Shown here: positions 13,119-24,919 of the stretch, piece after piece | How positions within the stretch are numbered: position 1 is the first letter of the stretch | Layout of the letters: the number at the start of each line of letters is the position of its first letter | Origin: Siphonodentalium dalli | Taxonomy: Eukaryota; Mollusca; Scaphopoda; Gadilida; Siphonodentaliidae | Length of the DNA stretch: 64,000 bases | Assembly: GCA_032622095.1 (NCBI GenBank) | Contig: CP136063.1 | Location: 81,941,980-82,005,979, forward strand | Direction of reading: 5' to 3' | Translations under genes and position numbers: made by a program | Notes under the pieces: generated by a model | Told to the model about the DNA's origin: nothing | What the model saw: only the letters and a program-made list of their open reading frames with translations | Database searches by the model: none

Positions 13119-13510
13119 TTAACCCTTTACCCAACAGAAGGGCCCTGTGCCAATGCATTCTCTTATATATGCGAGTCGACCATAGGTGGCCTCGCATATA
13201 TAAGAGAATGCATTGGCTTAACACATTAAAAATTATAAAATTGTTAAAGAATGTAAGAAAAAATGGTAAAAAAAGATATTTTTTTTAGGCCAATGCATTC
13301 TCTTATATATGCGAGGCGACCTATGGTCGACTCGCATATATAAGAGAATGCATTGGCACAGGGCATAACTGTAACTATCACAATGTGGTCAAGGAGCCGG
13401 TTCCAATGATATCCATATTTGTATGGTTCTATTGAGACAGACCGAAGATATTTTAGGCTGTTGAAGCTTTATTTGGCCGGTTTTGGCCGGTTTGTTGGGT
13501 AAAGGGTTAA
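13119..13510. mobile_element. Double-hairpin miniature element with TTAACCCTTTACCCAACA ends (family B)
   Basis: TTAA at 13119-13122 and 13507-13510. The inverted ends are TTAACCCTTTACCCAACA and TTGTTGGGTAAAGGGTTAA, i.e. piggyBac-like (TTAA target, CCCTTT end). It contains the same paired hairpins as family A (about 13147-13216 and 13288-13358). A second copy in opposite orientation is at 48691-49155. Confidence 0.8.
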
Positions 13511-14042
13511 CTCGGTTGATGTGTCTACACAAATATCGAGTGTAAACAAAAATAATTTTCTAGTCTCAAAAACGTTTTCCCAAAAACACAAACAAAGTGA
13601 ACTTCGGGCATAATTAAAATGTTGATTGCTTATACATGTACATGTAAGGTGGCCACGTTCACGATATTTTTGTTTCCATCAATATTATTAGAGCAGCCAG
13701 TCGCGAGTTGTACTACTTGTAAAGGACATCCATAGCCAATTTTCGGAGGCACCGGCCGTCAATATGCAAGGAATTCATGCATATATCGACCTGGTTTTGT
13801 CCGCGGAATACGACAATAGTGAAATTGCTATCTTCAATTTTGAGATTTGAAGAGTGTATGGTGACGTGTATGTATGTCGCTAACCAAATAATAATACCCG
13901 GTATATCAAAATGGTCAACGTATCTCGTTTGAGCCACGTGTCTTACAATCATTGGGGGGGGGGGGGACAGTTCTTCTATAAATGATTTACTTCTGGTGAA
14001 AAGATTCATGCAGCAGATGATATAATTGTATCTGTATGAAAT

Positions 14043-14280
14043 ATGTGACCCGCCATATAAAATCCAGTCGTAAGTCGGGATTTTTTTACCCTGTGCCAAT
14101 GCATTCTCTTATATATGCGAGTCGACCATAGGTCGCCTCGCATATATAAGAGAATGCATTGGCCTAACAATTTTTGTATCATTTTTTAAAAATAAATGTT
14201 ACTTACAATTTTTAGGACATAAAATAAAAAACATCCATTACCCTGCAGGGAGCCCCACACATATATAGAAGCATATAGAC
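14043..14280. mobile_element. Double-hairpin family A element, right arm missing
   Basis: The left terminus, first hairpin (about 14094-14163) and central CCTGCAGGGAGCCCC segment are present. The right arm is cut off where the element at 14283 begins. Confidence 0.75.
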
Positions 14281-14282
14281 AC

Positions 14283-14776
14283 GGTTGGCCTTGGCGGTGG
14301 GTATCCTGTGAAAATATTTCCACCCGTCAAAAACCGCCACAAACAGAAAGAACATCAAAATGTAGACGGACTTTGTCCGTATACAAATAAGAAATATCGC
14401 ATAAACAGTATGTTATTGTCAAATGTTTGTCCATTGTTATGTAAACAAAAGCACAAAAATTTACTTTTCTGGTGTTTGTTTATATTATGAAGGTAAACAT
14501 AAAGAGCGTTCTTTGTTGGTGAATTCCTGATATGGAACTAATAAAGAGCGTTTATGCAATTTGTGTGTGATTAGCCAGTAGCATTGTGCTGTCTTCTGTA
14601 ACACAATCAGGCTCTTGCTTAGGTAAAATATAGTAGGTCTGTATGATACCACGCTGTTTACGTGACGGTCATGGTATATATATGAACGAAACTGTATGCG
14701 TTTTAATGTTTTTCTGTTTACGGGGATTAGAACAAATATGAATATTTTCGACAACTAAGGCCTCACGTGCCTTTAA
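14283..14776. mobile_element. 'AGGCACGG' family element, left end broken
   Basis: The left part matches the family interior in reverse (GCCTTGGCGGTGGGTATCC). The right end reads GGCCTCACGTGCCTTTAA. Its right TTAA (14773-14776) is also the left TTAA of the next miniature element, so the two abut. The left terminus is replaced by a truncated double-hairpin element (14043-14280). Confidence 0.55.
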
Positions 14777-14979
14777 CCCTTTATACACAAAAGCACCATT
14801 GATGAGTAGTTATCAATTAGGATATATTCAGATAATACGTTATACAAACGACATAGTTTGTTTAACTTATTATCTAAACATTTCCCTCAATAAATAATTA
14901 ATTAATAATAGACCAGTCTGGTGTACAGTGTACACGGTTAACTGACTTGGAAAACCCATTTAGTATAGGGATGGTTATA
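14773..14979. mobile_element. Miniature element, TTAACCCTTTATAC family
   Basis: Begins TTAACCCTTTATACACAAAA and ends CCATTTAGTATAGGGATGG; the right TTAA is mutated. Related to 21837-22170; shares its left TTAA with the element to the left. Confidence 0.6.
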
Positions 14980-15005
14980 AGCAACGTTGAAGCAAACTGA
15001 ACATA

Positions 15006-15165
15006 TACAGTTATGTCCTAAATAATCGACCCTTAAACCACAGCAGAATTGTGGAAATTTTTCAGGATTTAGTCGGAGATATGTCTTGCTGCCATTCATC
15101 GGAAAGCTCTCACTAAATCCTGAAATTTTCTCTCACAAATCTGTTGTGGTTAAAGGGTCATACAC
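15006..15165. mobile_element. CAGTAATGCCC-family palindrome, degraded
   Basis: Contains TACAGTTATGTCCTAAATAA, ACCACAGCAGAATTGTGG and the inverted CTGTTGTGGTTAAAGGGTC, with part of the right arm deleted. It lies close to the 3' (intron) side of the kinase exon. Confidence 0.6.
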
Positions 15166-15238
15166 TTCGATCATTACGCAGAATAATAGAAAATTTGCAT
15201 ACTAAGAATAAACACGAGCTATGAACAGACTGCCTTAC

Positions 15239-15469
15239 CTTTCCAAGTAGCCTTCCCCTCAAATAAGTTGTGTCTCTTTTGTTGTCATAAACGATGTGTG
15301 TTGGCAAGAAGTTAGACCCAATGCTGGCCTCAAAATGAGACAAGTCCGCTCGTTTAAGATTCTCTATATGTTTTGTTCCACGAATACCGAATCTCACTGG
15401 TTCCTTCATTTGGATGTGTTGTTGCTGAGCCAATGGCATGAAATTCGGGTTGAGCACATCGGTTGACAT
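15239..15469 (-). CDS. First coding exon of a polo-like kinase-type Ser/Thr kinase (partial)
   Basis: From ATG at 15469-15467 the frame runs 77 codons to donor GTAAGG. It begins MSTDVLNPNFMPLAQQQ and ends FLPTHIVYDNKRDTTYLR followed by GRLLGK. The ending matches the PLK kinase-domain start, 'Y.RG..LGKGGFA[RK]CYE', with the intron cutting after LGK, so the glycine loop would continue in the next exon. That exon was not found in 1-15238; it would lie to the left of the window or has been missed. The frame stays open upstream, but the first in-frame ATG is taken as the start. Kinase identity rests on one motif. Confidence 0.55.
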
Positions 15470-16070
15470 GGAAACGGTTGTAGTTCCACACAAAGAGTTG
15501 ATATCGTAACAGAACTGTCTCTTGTATTCGCTTTATTCAACATTCAGCAGTAACGATCATCATAACATATATGACAGGGTATTTAAATTCGTTTCAAGTC
15601 CATGAAATAAATCCAGAAGTGTGTAGAACTTCTTAAAGTGTTACTTCGAACTGCATTGACACCATAACATTAGAATTATCCTAGAAGTTATTCTTCTTGG
15701 TTGATATACAGCGTGGAGCTTCCTGAAATTCAAGTAGACCAGATTATTGTCGAGCGATACTTGATGATATTTTGCTAGTCGGGGGATGGATGTACGTTAT
15801 CGCTGAGCCAGATGGAAGCGTTTAGTATATTGATGCTAACATCCGGTGTACACTTTACTGGATATCAGTTGTCGGCGTGTGACGAAAGCGTTTGTATCGT
15901 CAGAAGCGTGATTGCGAAGAGCAAGCAGACAGTTAGTAAATATGACCCACATTCGGTCTGAACAGCAAATGGTGCAGTTTGCGTTATGTTGTTATCTCCA
16001 GTCCACGACTTTCGACATGCACAACATTAGATACCCGGTAATCGCAATACGGGAGCGAGTCAACTCGTAC
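15470..16070. other. Upstream region of the kinase exon
   Basis: It would contain the 5' UTR and possibly the promoter of the minus-strand kinase-type gene. No TATA box or strong initiator was identified. Confidence 0.3.
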
Positions 16071-16257
16071 CCTGACCAACTCGTACCCTGCTATAAAATG
16101 CCCGTTATTTAGTTAACTAAAGCGATTAAAATTTTGTAAAAGATGTAATACGTCTTAGTCTTGGTGTCTGATCATAGTATGACCGTTATTTAGTTGAAAT
16201 ACCACCGTTTTTATCCCCATGGATTGCTGAAAAACAGCAGGGTACGAGTTGGTCAGG
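16071..16257. mobile_element. 187-bp miniature element with CCTGACCAACTCGTACCCTG ends
   Basis: The ends CCTGACCAACTCGTACCCTG and CAGGGTACGAGTTGGTCAGG are perfect inverses. A partial direct copy, GTCAACTCGTACCCTGACC, lies just to the left. No TSD is obvious. Confidence 0.65.
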
Positions 16258-17034
16258 TCGGTGCCGTATACATGCATAGCTTATAAGTGACTGTGTGAAA
16301 ATGTCCGTAGTCAATGAAAATACAAACGTGTACTATTAGTTGCAAATTTTAATGGTAGCATAAGTACAGACTGCATAATTATATAGTATTGTGTTGGTTT
16401 AATACTATTTTATTCCATTAAAACCACATCATGTATAATACAACCTCATATAACATTGTGTTCCTTGTGTAGAATGAGGAAGTGGATTCGGCTGTAAGAC
16501 TGTAAGGCTTAATAATTGTGTATATTAGTTTTGCTGTCCCCATGCACGACCATGCACGAGTGATCATATCTCATTTGACGCTTTAAATGTGTGCTTCTTG
16601 AGAGTCAGATGATACCGGTATATGTATTTTCATTTATAGTGTTATGAGTAAATTAGGATTGAATGAGAACATATATATACATGTATACAATTGAGCACTT
16701 AATAATATAATATACTTCGGTGTCGCTTGTCATATCATGCATTGTTGCTATCTTGCTATTTTAGTTTGAAGAACGTTCTGCTGTTATAAATTGTAAATTT
16801 ATGAACTATGTTAAAGGTAGATGTGTTTTCAAGCACTTTGCTGGGAGAGCATGTATATGTACGGTTTTATGCCGAGAACATATATCCTACAGATCTATAT
16901 CGGGGACAACGATTAGCTTATGGTTATCAGTTTATCATAGTTCGATGTCAAACCAACCTTCTTGTTGATACCATATGTGACAGTAAAATCAGAGGTCCAT
17001 GTGCCCCGGGGCAAGATATGACATTTTTAACTCG

Positions 17035-17055
17035 GGGGGGGGGGGGGGGGGGGGG
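17035..17055. repeat. Poly-G run
   Basis: About 20 G in a row; length is likely unstable or assembly-sensitive. Other long C/G runs are near 11740, 13955, 25341, 29150, 33590, 34020, 53808 and 58600. Confidence 0.8.
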
Positions 17056-17145
17056 TGAAAACTAATATACCAGATCTATATGGCTGAAATCCTTACAAAG
17101 GATACAATGGTGGCTTCTTTATAAACTATAAAGCTTTGAAAATGA

Positions 17146-17440
17146 TTAACCCTTTCTTTACTAAATATTAATAAAACGAGTAGTAATATAGTTCCCTTGG
17201 GAACTGTTCAGATAAGACGTTCTAATAACAAAGTATTATCTGAACATAAGATAATAAGCTCTTTACTTAAGTTATGTGTATATAAGAACGTATTATCTGA
17301 ACATTTCTCACCAATGGATATAAATCCTATACTATACTGCAACCGTCTGTATTTCGTTTGCTTGGTATATATTCTCTTGTCGAACAATCATCCAAATGAA
17401 TAATAAACCATTCCAATTTTAGAAACCATGCATTGACTGC
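17146..17440. mobile_element. Partial TTAACCCTTTCTTTACTAAA element
   Basis: The left end matches the 21837-22170 family and the interior shares ATCTGAACATTTCTCACCA-type sequence; a right end could not be fixed. Confidence 0.45.
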
Positions 17441-18277
17441 TAATCCGATTAGTGGATAATCGCGATAATCGTAACAGGATACCGGTCAATCGGATAATGG
17501 GAACAATGGTGTCAAAAGAAATTTAATGTTAATCTGCGTGACAGCACAGTAGACGTTTGTGACTCGAATTAACACCTTGGAGAGGTAGTTTATTTTCCTT
17601 GTCGCGATGCTAAACTGACCAATTGAATTATATCAAATTAATTTAGATTTTCAGTGATGAGACATTTATTTGTTGGCAATAATGTGAAAAGTTTAACTTG
17701 AAAACAGCAAATATCCGAACAAAAAATTACAAAATTATTATTGCACTACAATTTGTTTTACATATACCTGTAGTATCCTGAATGGGTATATTTGCTTCAC
17801 GTTTCTATTCATTTGATATCGGTACATGTATACAGGTATGGGGACTGATGGTATAAATCCGATTCAGACGTTGCTGTAGCGTTTAGTGGATGTACATGTA
17901 GATGTACACTAGATGCTACATCATTCTCCCCTCTCACTCTCGTATGTCCCTATCTCTTGCTCGATATATCGTGGTCACTTCATGCTCCATACCATTCCCC
18001 CCAGGCACCCACCAACCATAAAGTACTATCATGCACACACGCATTCCCCTCTCTTAAATATATGTTGTCGACGGAGTGGAGAGCGGATGGTGATCTTCTT
18101 CACCCCTCGGCCCTCGATTTGTTGTTTTGAGGATATCTGAACATAGAAAATCGTCATGTCCGAACGCGGCAAACGTTGAATTGAATGTTTTATGGGGAAG
18201 ACCACACGAGCTTTAAAACTGTCGTCGCTTTCTCCCTCTCGGAATTTATTCATATTCTTATCAATGTTTGTTCCACA

Positions 18278-18694
18278 CAGGGGCGTGATGACAGGAGTGG
18301 TTGTCTCCCCCCCCCCCCTGTTTGGTCAAATTTTTCAAAGGTTGGAAATTTCATGCCTGACAACACTGGATGGACATTTTACACCACACATTGGTTGAAA
18401 TGTTTCTCATTATTTGATTTCCAACCAGTAATTAATTGGGAATTTGTTGTATTTAGACAACGGTAGCATCTGAATTGGCCATCATTTGGAAATGTTCCAA
18501 CCGTAGGGGGTTTTTCAAGAGTAGGAAAGTTTGAGGTACCAGTTGGGACGTTCCAACACAAGGGGAAGGGTTTAATATGTAATTATGCGAACCTGTGAGT
18601 TTGGGCAGGTTCAGCTGTTCATGGGAGGGTGTGCAGTTGGAAATTAGAATGTGGACCCCCACCCCAACTTGGACTCTAGACACGTCCCTCACTG
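18278..18694. mobile_element. hAT-like miniature element (CAGGGGCGTG / CACGTCCCTCACTG ends)
   Basis: The ends CAGGGGCGTG and (inverted) CAGTGAGGGACGTG resemble hAT CAGNG termini. The flanking octamers GTTCCACA and GTTCAGCA match at six of eight. A poly-C tract follows the left end. Related right ends (CCACGTCCCTG after GAGACCCTC) are near 6530-6615 and 33920-34073, and related body sequence at 33020-33210. Confidence 0.5.
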
Positions 18695-18702
18695 GTTCAG
18701 CA

Positions 18703-20429
18703 TTATCTCAATGATTAGTTTTATATAAATGTACATGCGTGTAATCTAGACGAAGTGATGTCAGGCACTAAGAGTCTCATATGTAGAGACTTTTTCAATG
18801 TAAATTAACATTTTAAGAAAGAGGTGATATGTTACCAGCTTTTTCAACATCTGTCGTATCATGACTCGGTCGGTATGTGTACATGTAATGACTGGACGTA
18901 CGCGATTAGATTTCTATTTACTAAATAGATACAAATATTAAAGATTTACAAAAATATAATCTCAATGTTATATTTCCATTATAATTTATAAATATATGAC
19001 AGTAGGTCTACATAAATAAATATATTATATCTAAACACGTTGTTAAAGAGAAAGAACATAACTTACCCAAAGTCCGGAATACCCGAGAATATTTTTGGAA
19101 TAAATGTAAGTTCAATCCCACGGCAAAGATTGCCTGAATACTTTGCTCGTGAAACAGTGACAGCACAATGCGTCCACCACCCGTTCTTCTCGACTTATGA
19201 CTGGACGGGTATCAATAGGTTTTGTCACCACTCCAGTCAGCTGACTGGCTCAACAAAACCCACTGCAGTTTATCGGGGTGTCACTGAGTAGATTTCTCAC
19301 GGTCTATTTATAGAAACCAATCTGAACGAAAAAAGACAGATGCTTCATCAAATCGCTCATTTGAAGTGTTCAAATGAGAATATATATACAATTTGGAGGT
19401 ATTAACTGAGTGTTGTTATTTTTCTCTAGTATTAACTGTTTTGCGCTGTTAATAGCGACTTTTAAGCGTGATTACACATGTTTTTAAAAGTAAATTTAGT
19501 TTCAGTCTTTGTTGTGATTGTGTTCACGCCTGGTGATTTCTGCTTAAGGAAATTTCCGTCGATCACGGAGATACCCGACTATTTCCTTTTATGGGCATCG
19601 TCGATGGGTGCTACCGTTCGTGTATTTCCGCATTGTACTCGATAATAATCGGCTTGCTTTTCACTGTTAATCAGAGCTAATTGCCCTTGGCAGGTGTGGC
19701 TCGGTTGAACTGATTGACAACAGTCTTTATTAAATTTTAAACATTTGAAGTAGACACAATGAGTATAATTTATTGCGTAGGCTCAGTGGTATATCGAAGC
19801 CAAACTAACTGATTTTTAACTCTTTGTTCATATCTCAATATGAACAATTTTATTTCTTAAAGGGGTGCAATGCCTTCGTAGTGGATACATGTAAAATAAC
19901 GTAAACGTCCATAAGGTCATCGTTATGAAGAAAAACGCGTGAAAATGGACTATACTTTTAAACACCTTCCATTTTTCAACGGACATGGCTCATTCGAACC
20001 TCCAAATTTTGTCTACGTCATTTGGAGAACGGATACGATAGGTCGATACATACACGAAATATTGATATGCCGGCTTCATATGCTTTGAAAAAACACTTGC
20101 CAATTTCACAGCCATTCTGCAGCCATTTTCAAGTTTTCTCCCGAAGTCAGGCAAACGCTCTTTATTGCTACCATATCAGAAATAGAATAACACGTAACGC
20201 TCTTTTCTGTTCCATGTCGTGCAAATTGCTGTTTTTTGTTTGGGACCAAACAACTTGTTCATGGTTGCATTTTTCATTACTTCAATGCGACTTTTTGGGT
20301 TACAGAATGCTCATAGAAAGGTAGATATTTATCGACCTATTTCGATACCGGGGGAAATTCAAAAGCTAATAATATTATTTGTATTTTGGAGCACAAACCG
20401 TGTTGAAACCAATATTATACATGTAGATA
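18703..20429. other. No gene recognised
   Basis: AT-rich; short frames such as 19040-19291 and 20022-20324 lack family features. A small hairpin TCATTTGAAGTGTTCAAATGA lies near 19358. Confidence 0.4.
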
Positions 20430-20600
20430 TAGATCATGCCAATAATCTCTACTCTGGCTACGCCCGTATAGAGAGCATATCCGTTCAAAACACGGGAACT
20501 TTTTGATTTTCTGACGGGAACATTACAACAACAAATTGACATAACAACTCAGGGAATATATTTCTTTATTAATAGGCCTACTTGTTCATTAATAATAAAT
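20430..20600 (+). repeat. Direct copy of the 21085 fold-back arm
   Basis: CTCTACTCTGGCTACGCCCG, GGGAACTTTTTGATTTTCTG and AATATATTTCTTTATTAATA parallel the left arm at 21105-21260. Confidence 0.55.
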
Positions 20601-21084
20601 TTCACAGGAGGGAGTGGTCCATCTCGAGATTGCATGATTTTTGTGTCTTTTGTGAGTCGATATCAGAATAAACATTCAAATGATTACCCGGGAGAAATTC
20701 CACGATTCTATAAGCGCTGGAAATATCAAAATAGACTCAACATTATGCCATAGTACCCACTGCGAAGGTATTGAGTTCCTTTAATATTTGTAACAAATCC
20801 ATTCCAATGGCGCTTGTCATATAAGTATAATTCCCTTGTTCATAACTTCCTGGCAAGAAAAATAAATGTTATTCATGCAAGGAACTGTCAAGAATAAAAT
20901 CAGGATCTCACGGCTAAACTATAACGACGCCCTGTCCGATTCACAGGTCCCCAGAAAAAAAACATTGACCCAACTTCCAATAATATACATGTGGTCCGAT
21001 TTGACACCATCAAACTACCATTTGTATCAGGGGTGGTCCCAGAGGGGAAAGTCGGGAAAATCAGCAACGGTCAGTCCGGGATCC

Positions 21085-21625
21085 CATAGCCCGATAGATT
21101 ATGCCATGATTCTCTACTTTGGCTAACGCCCGTATAGAGATTATATATTCCACCACAAAACCTGAGAACTTTTTGAAGTTTTGACAGGGAACCTTATAAA
21201 GTCCAAAAACTAACGCGGGAAATATATTTCTCAGTTATTATCTATTCCTTAATAATGTACTTCACTGTATACGTGATGGTCCCAACTTAAAATTGGACGA
21301 TTGAAGTGAATTTGTGAGAGATTTTGCTTTGCGTCGCTTACAATTATCGAAGTTATCCTGGGTAACTAATTCGGTGTTTATTGCGATATATATAGCTCAC
21401 AAGTCAGAGAAAAACATACAGTTTTGAGTTGGGACATTCACCTATACAGTGAAGTACATTATTAAGGAACAAATAACAACTAAGAAATATATTCCCCGCG
21501 TTATTTTTCGACTTTATAAGGTTCCCTGCCAAAAAGTTCCAAGGTTTTGTACTGGTGGAATATATTATCTCAACGGGCGTTAGCCAGAGTAGATACTCAT
21601 GACATGATCTACTATAGCCCCCACC
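21085..21625. mobile_element. Fold-back element with ~180-bp arms
   Basis: GGCTAACGCCCGTATAGAG ... TTAATAATGTACTTCACTG (left) recurs inverted at 21440-21600 (CAGTGAAGTACATTATTAAG ... GGGCGTTAGCC). A third, direct copy of the left arm is at 20430-20600. Confidence 0.6.
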
Positions 21626-21836
21626 CTGTCGGGGATCGTACCCCCTGCGTCGTGGACATCCTGGTGCCAAGCACCCTTGCTTTATATATGCTTACGTTAC
21701 CAGACAATACATAGATCGTACCCATCAGCCCATTATTATAAGAGGTTTAACGAGTTTGGAATTTTCCAATGATCGTTTCAGATAAAGAGCGTCCATGATT
21801 TCGTTTCCCAAAAGTGGTAGGTAATAAAGAGCGTTC

Positions 21837-22170
21837 TTAACCCTTTCTATACTAAATACTCATTGGCGTCGCTCGAGATATGCCCAAACAATAAGTTCAA
21901 CATCGTTCGTATCTGATCTGAACATTTCCCACCACTGAACATGAATGTTTCTACTCTTGTATTATCATGTGTTCTGTCTGTCGTATATTTCCTGAACAGT
22001 CTTTGTAAACATTCACTCAGATTCGTGAGGATACTGATTTTATTTATATGTGGGTATGTAGATTACTTCAGACTGTATCCTAAACACCCCTCCAAATTAA
22101 TAGTAGACCATTATAATATACATTGTTATATAACTGGGTGGGAGAATCAATTTAGTATAGAAATGGTTAA
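21837..22170. mobile_element. TTAA-flanked miniature element with TTAACCCTTTCTATACTAAA ends
   Basis: TTAA at 21837-21840 and 22167-22170; ends CCCTTTCTATACTAAATA and TTTAGTATAGAAATGG. The open frame inside it is not a gene. Partial relatives are at 14773-14979, 17146-17440 and 49850-49986. Confidence 0.75.
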
Positions 22171-23933
22171 CTATGATCTATTGTACTCGTTTCAACGAAA
22201 AACTGATGTATGCCTTTGTTGATTTTCGCTCTGTCTGTTCCGTATGGGTGAAAGTGATTGAATGTATTTTTCAATTTTCTTTTGCCTGGTTAGCCGAATA
22301 TTGGACAATGGTAAACTGCGGGAACTATACAATAGCCGCCAATGTGCCTTTTTGGAAAGAGTGCTAGCATTCTTACTCTTATATGTGAAAATCATAATTC
22401 TATAGTGGAATTCTTTGGTTAAAATCTCATCCCATGACATTATGTGCGAGTCTTGTACTTAAAACCTAAAAATCACTTTATCACTCACGAAAACAAGCTA
22501 AATTGTTCAGCAAAGGGTTCTATCTCCATTTTGAACACATTTCAACGAATTACAGAAATAATCAGGAATAATACTGACATTTAATTAAAGCAAGACAATT
22601 TAGAGAGATTAATTTTTCGTTACCTTTGATAAAATGAAAGCATATAAGGTTATAATAAAGCAGACATATATATGAAAACCATGCAGGTGGTCAAATTTTC
22701 AAATCAAGCTACCCACAAAAACCCCCCACAATATTACAGCACCGAGGCGACGATGTCAGCATGTTCTCGCAGTCAAAGTGAACTTGTATTTTATTTTATG
22801 CATATGGGACTGAAATACGCTCATATTAGCATTATTTAGATGTGAAATAAGCCCTATAGGGCAGTGTATAGGGACGAAATATAAGTTCCATATGGTCATA
22901 TATATTTCAATTCAAATAAGTTCATATCGGCCATACCCGCGGCATAAAACGGAATAACGAATGACTATGGACTTATTTCAGAATATAATAAGACCCATAT
23001 GAATATTTAGGTTCAATATGAAGCTATTTATACACCATGATATGTTGACGATATAGTAACGGACTTGGTCTTTTGTTTTTCAAATAATTTTTTTGCTCGA
23101 TATTTTTCCAAAATATTTCACTGACATGAGCGCCATAATACAACTACATGTAGTAAATGCATATGCAATACTTTAGAATTAACACACCGCAATCGACGCA
23201 CTGAAACGATATTATTATAATTATTTATATTTCCTCACACTCGATGGTTTCATGACAAGTTCTGGATGTGGTAGGTTTGGAGTTTGGGATGATTCCCGGG
23301 AAGATTTGGAGGGGCAGTATGCCCTCCCCATACAACCCTCCCCTACAACAGTTCTGGATGTGGATGTGTCTTCAATTAATATATAAATATCACATATACA
23401 TGTAATATTATATAATTATGTACCTGTTTAATGTGCCTTTGCCATGTATTTCTATTTAAAGTTGCATATCTGTCTCGCCATATTGATTGGTCTATTGATA
23501 TTAAAGAATTGAACGCCGGACTGTGGATCTAATAAACATACAATGTTTGTTTGTTGTTGCAACAAATCACGGCTGTTGGATATGTACAGTGTTATGTGTA
23601 TTTAAGTTATCATCGCATGTGCAATGGGCTGGTATAATGCACGGCTGGACTTAATTTATCCACGAATGTTACCATTGATGATATAATCTGTGGTAACCAA
23701 AGTATCGTTTATGTAATGCTTCGGGGGGCAAATCGGGCGTGTAACTCACAGCATAACACACTTGGCCTTAGTTATCGCGAATTGTTCCTACTCCGCTTGA
23801 ACGAGCATAGGTCAGCCGGGCATACATCAAATCCTAATTATTATGGACACAGTTGTTAATTGTTGCATACACATGGTCATTCAAAATGGGATACATGCAT
23901 GTATGACATGTATATTGCACCAGCCGGAACATA
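22171..23933. other. No gene recognised
   Basis: AT-rich. AGTTCTGGATGTGG occurs twice, about 90 bp apart (23258 and 23350), bounding a GC-richer stretch. No transposon termini were identified. Confidence 0.4.
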
Positions 23934-24377
23934 TGTGACCCGCCATATCAATTCCAGTCGGAAGTTGGGATTTTTTTTTACCCTGTGCCAATGCATTCTC
24001 TTATATATGCGAGTCGACCATAGGTCGCCTCGCATATATAAGAGAATGCATTGGCCTAACAATTTGTTCTTGTATTCTTTAACAATTTTATAATTTCACC
24101 GATACAGAGCCCCAGACAAACATGAGCAGACGACACTCTTCTATGTGCTTCTATATATGTGTGGGGCTCCCTGCAGGGTAATGGATGTTTTTTTTATTTT
24201 ATGTCGTAAAAATTGTAAGAAACATTTATTTAAAAAACATAATAACAAATTGTTAGGCCAATGCATTCTCTTATATATGCGAGGCGACCTATGGCCGACT
24301 CGCATATATAAGAGAATGCATTGGCACAGGGTAAAAAAAATCCCGACTTCCGACTGGATTTGATATGGCGGGTCACA
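23934..24377. mobile_element. Double-hairpin miniature element, family A, complete
   Basis: Ends TGTGACCCGCC and GGCGGGTCACA, flanked by symmetrical ACATA-type sequence. The two hairpins lie near 23987-24056 and 24256-24326. The interior is nearly the same as 11153-11614. Confidence 0.8.
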
Positions 24378-24413
24378 TATGTTATATAATGAATCAAATC
24401 GCACATGGTTAAA

Positions 24414-24735
24414 TTCAATTCAATTCAATTTATTTATTTGTCTTCATTTAGTAATTGAAAAAAAAGACAACATATTACATTAGATAAACAAAATAGTTAT
24501 GTTGGAATATACCAGTCTCCGGCAGTCTGACTCTCAGTATACAACAATTTTATAAACATGTATTAATCTTAAAATCATAATTATATGCCATATATATACG
24601 TACCGAAACAGACCTCCGGGGGACACCAAAATAACAATATAGACCATGCAAGTCGCTAGTATAGTCCATATTAGCACTTTAGTACCCTTCCTCAGGGGCC
24701 CGTGTAGGCCCAATAGCTGTACTTCGAGTTCTCCC
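24414..24735 (-). mobile_element. Probable LINE/SINE 3' tail with (TTGAA)n
   Basis: Minus-strand sequence ends in AAATAAATTGAATTGAATTG, a (TTGAA)n tail typical of some animal non-LTR elements. It is preceded by a GC-richer segment (GGCCCCTGAGGAAGGGTAC). Identity beyond that is unknown. Confidence 0.4.
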
Positions 24736-24919
24736 AAATTATGTATGTGTTAATTTAATGAAGCCATCATACATGTCATTTTTTATATAAATGTATACGT
24801 GTGCACGTGCTATTAATCAGTTATAATTAAGATAATTAATTTTTGCATGTTCAATTCATTGCCTTTATGCGTTTAATATGGCGCGTGGATGTAGGGGTGG
24901 CTTTACCATGCAAGTCATG

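Noticed and set aside
13091-13288. Frames reading [13 protein letters not shown]
   Set aside because: Translation of the hairpin cassette; it recurs at every copy and in both orientations.
13713-14099. 128-codon minus frame
   Set aside because: It runs into the end of a double-hairpin element and contains a homopolymer run; no domain recognised.
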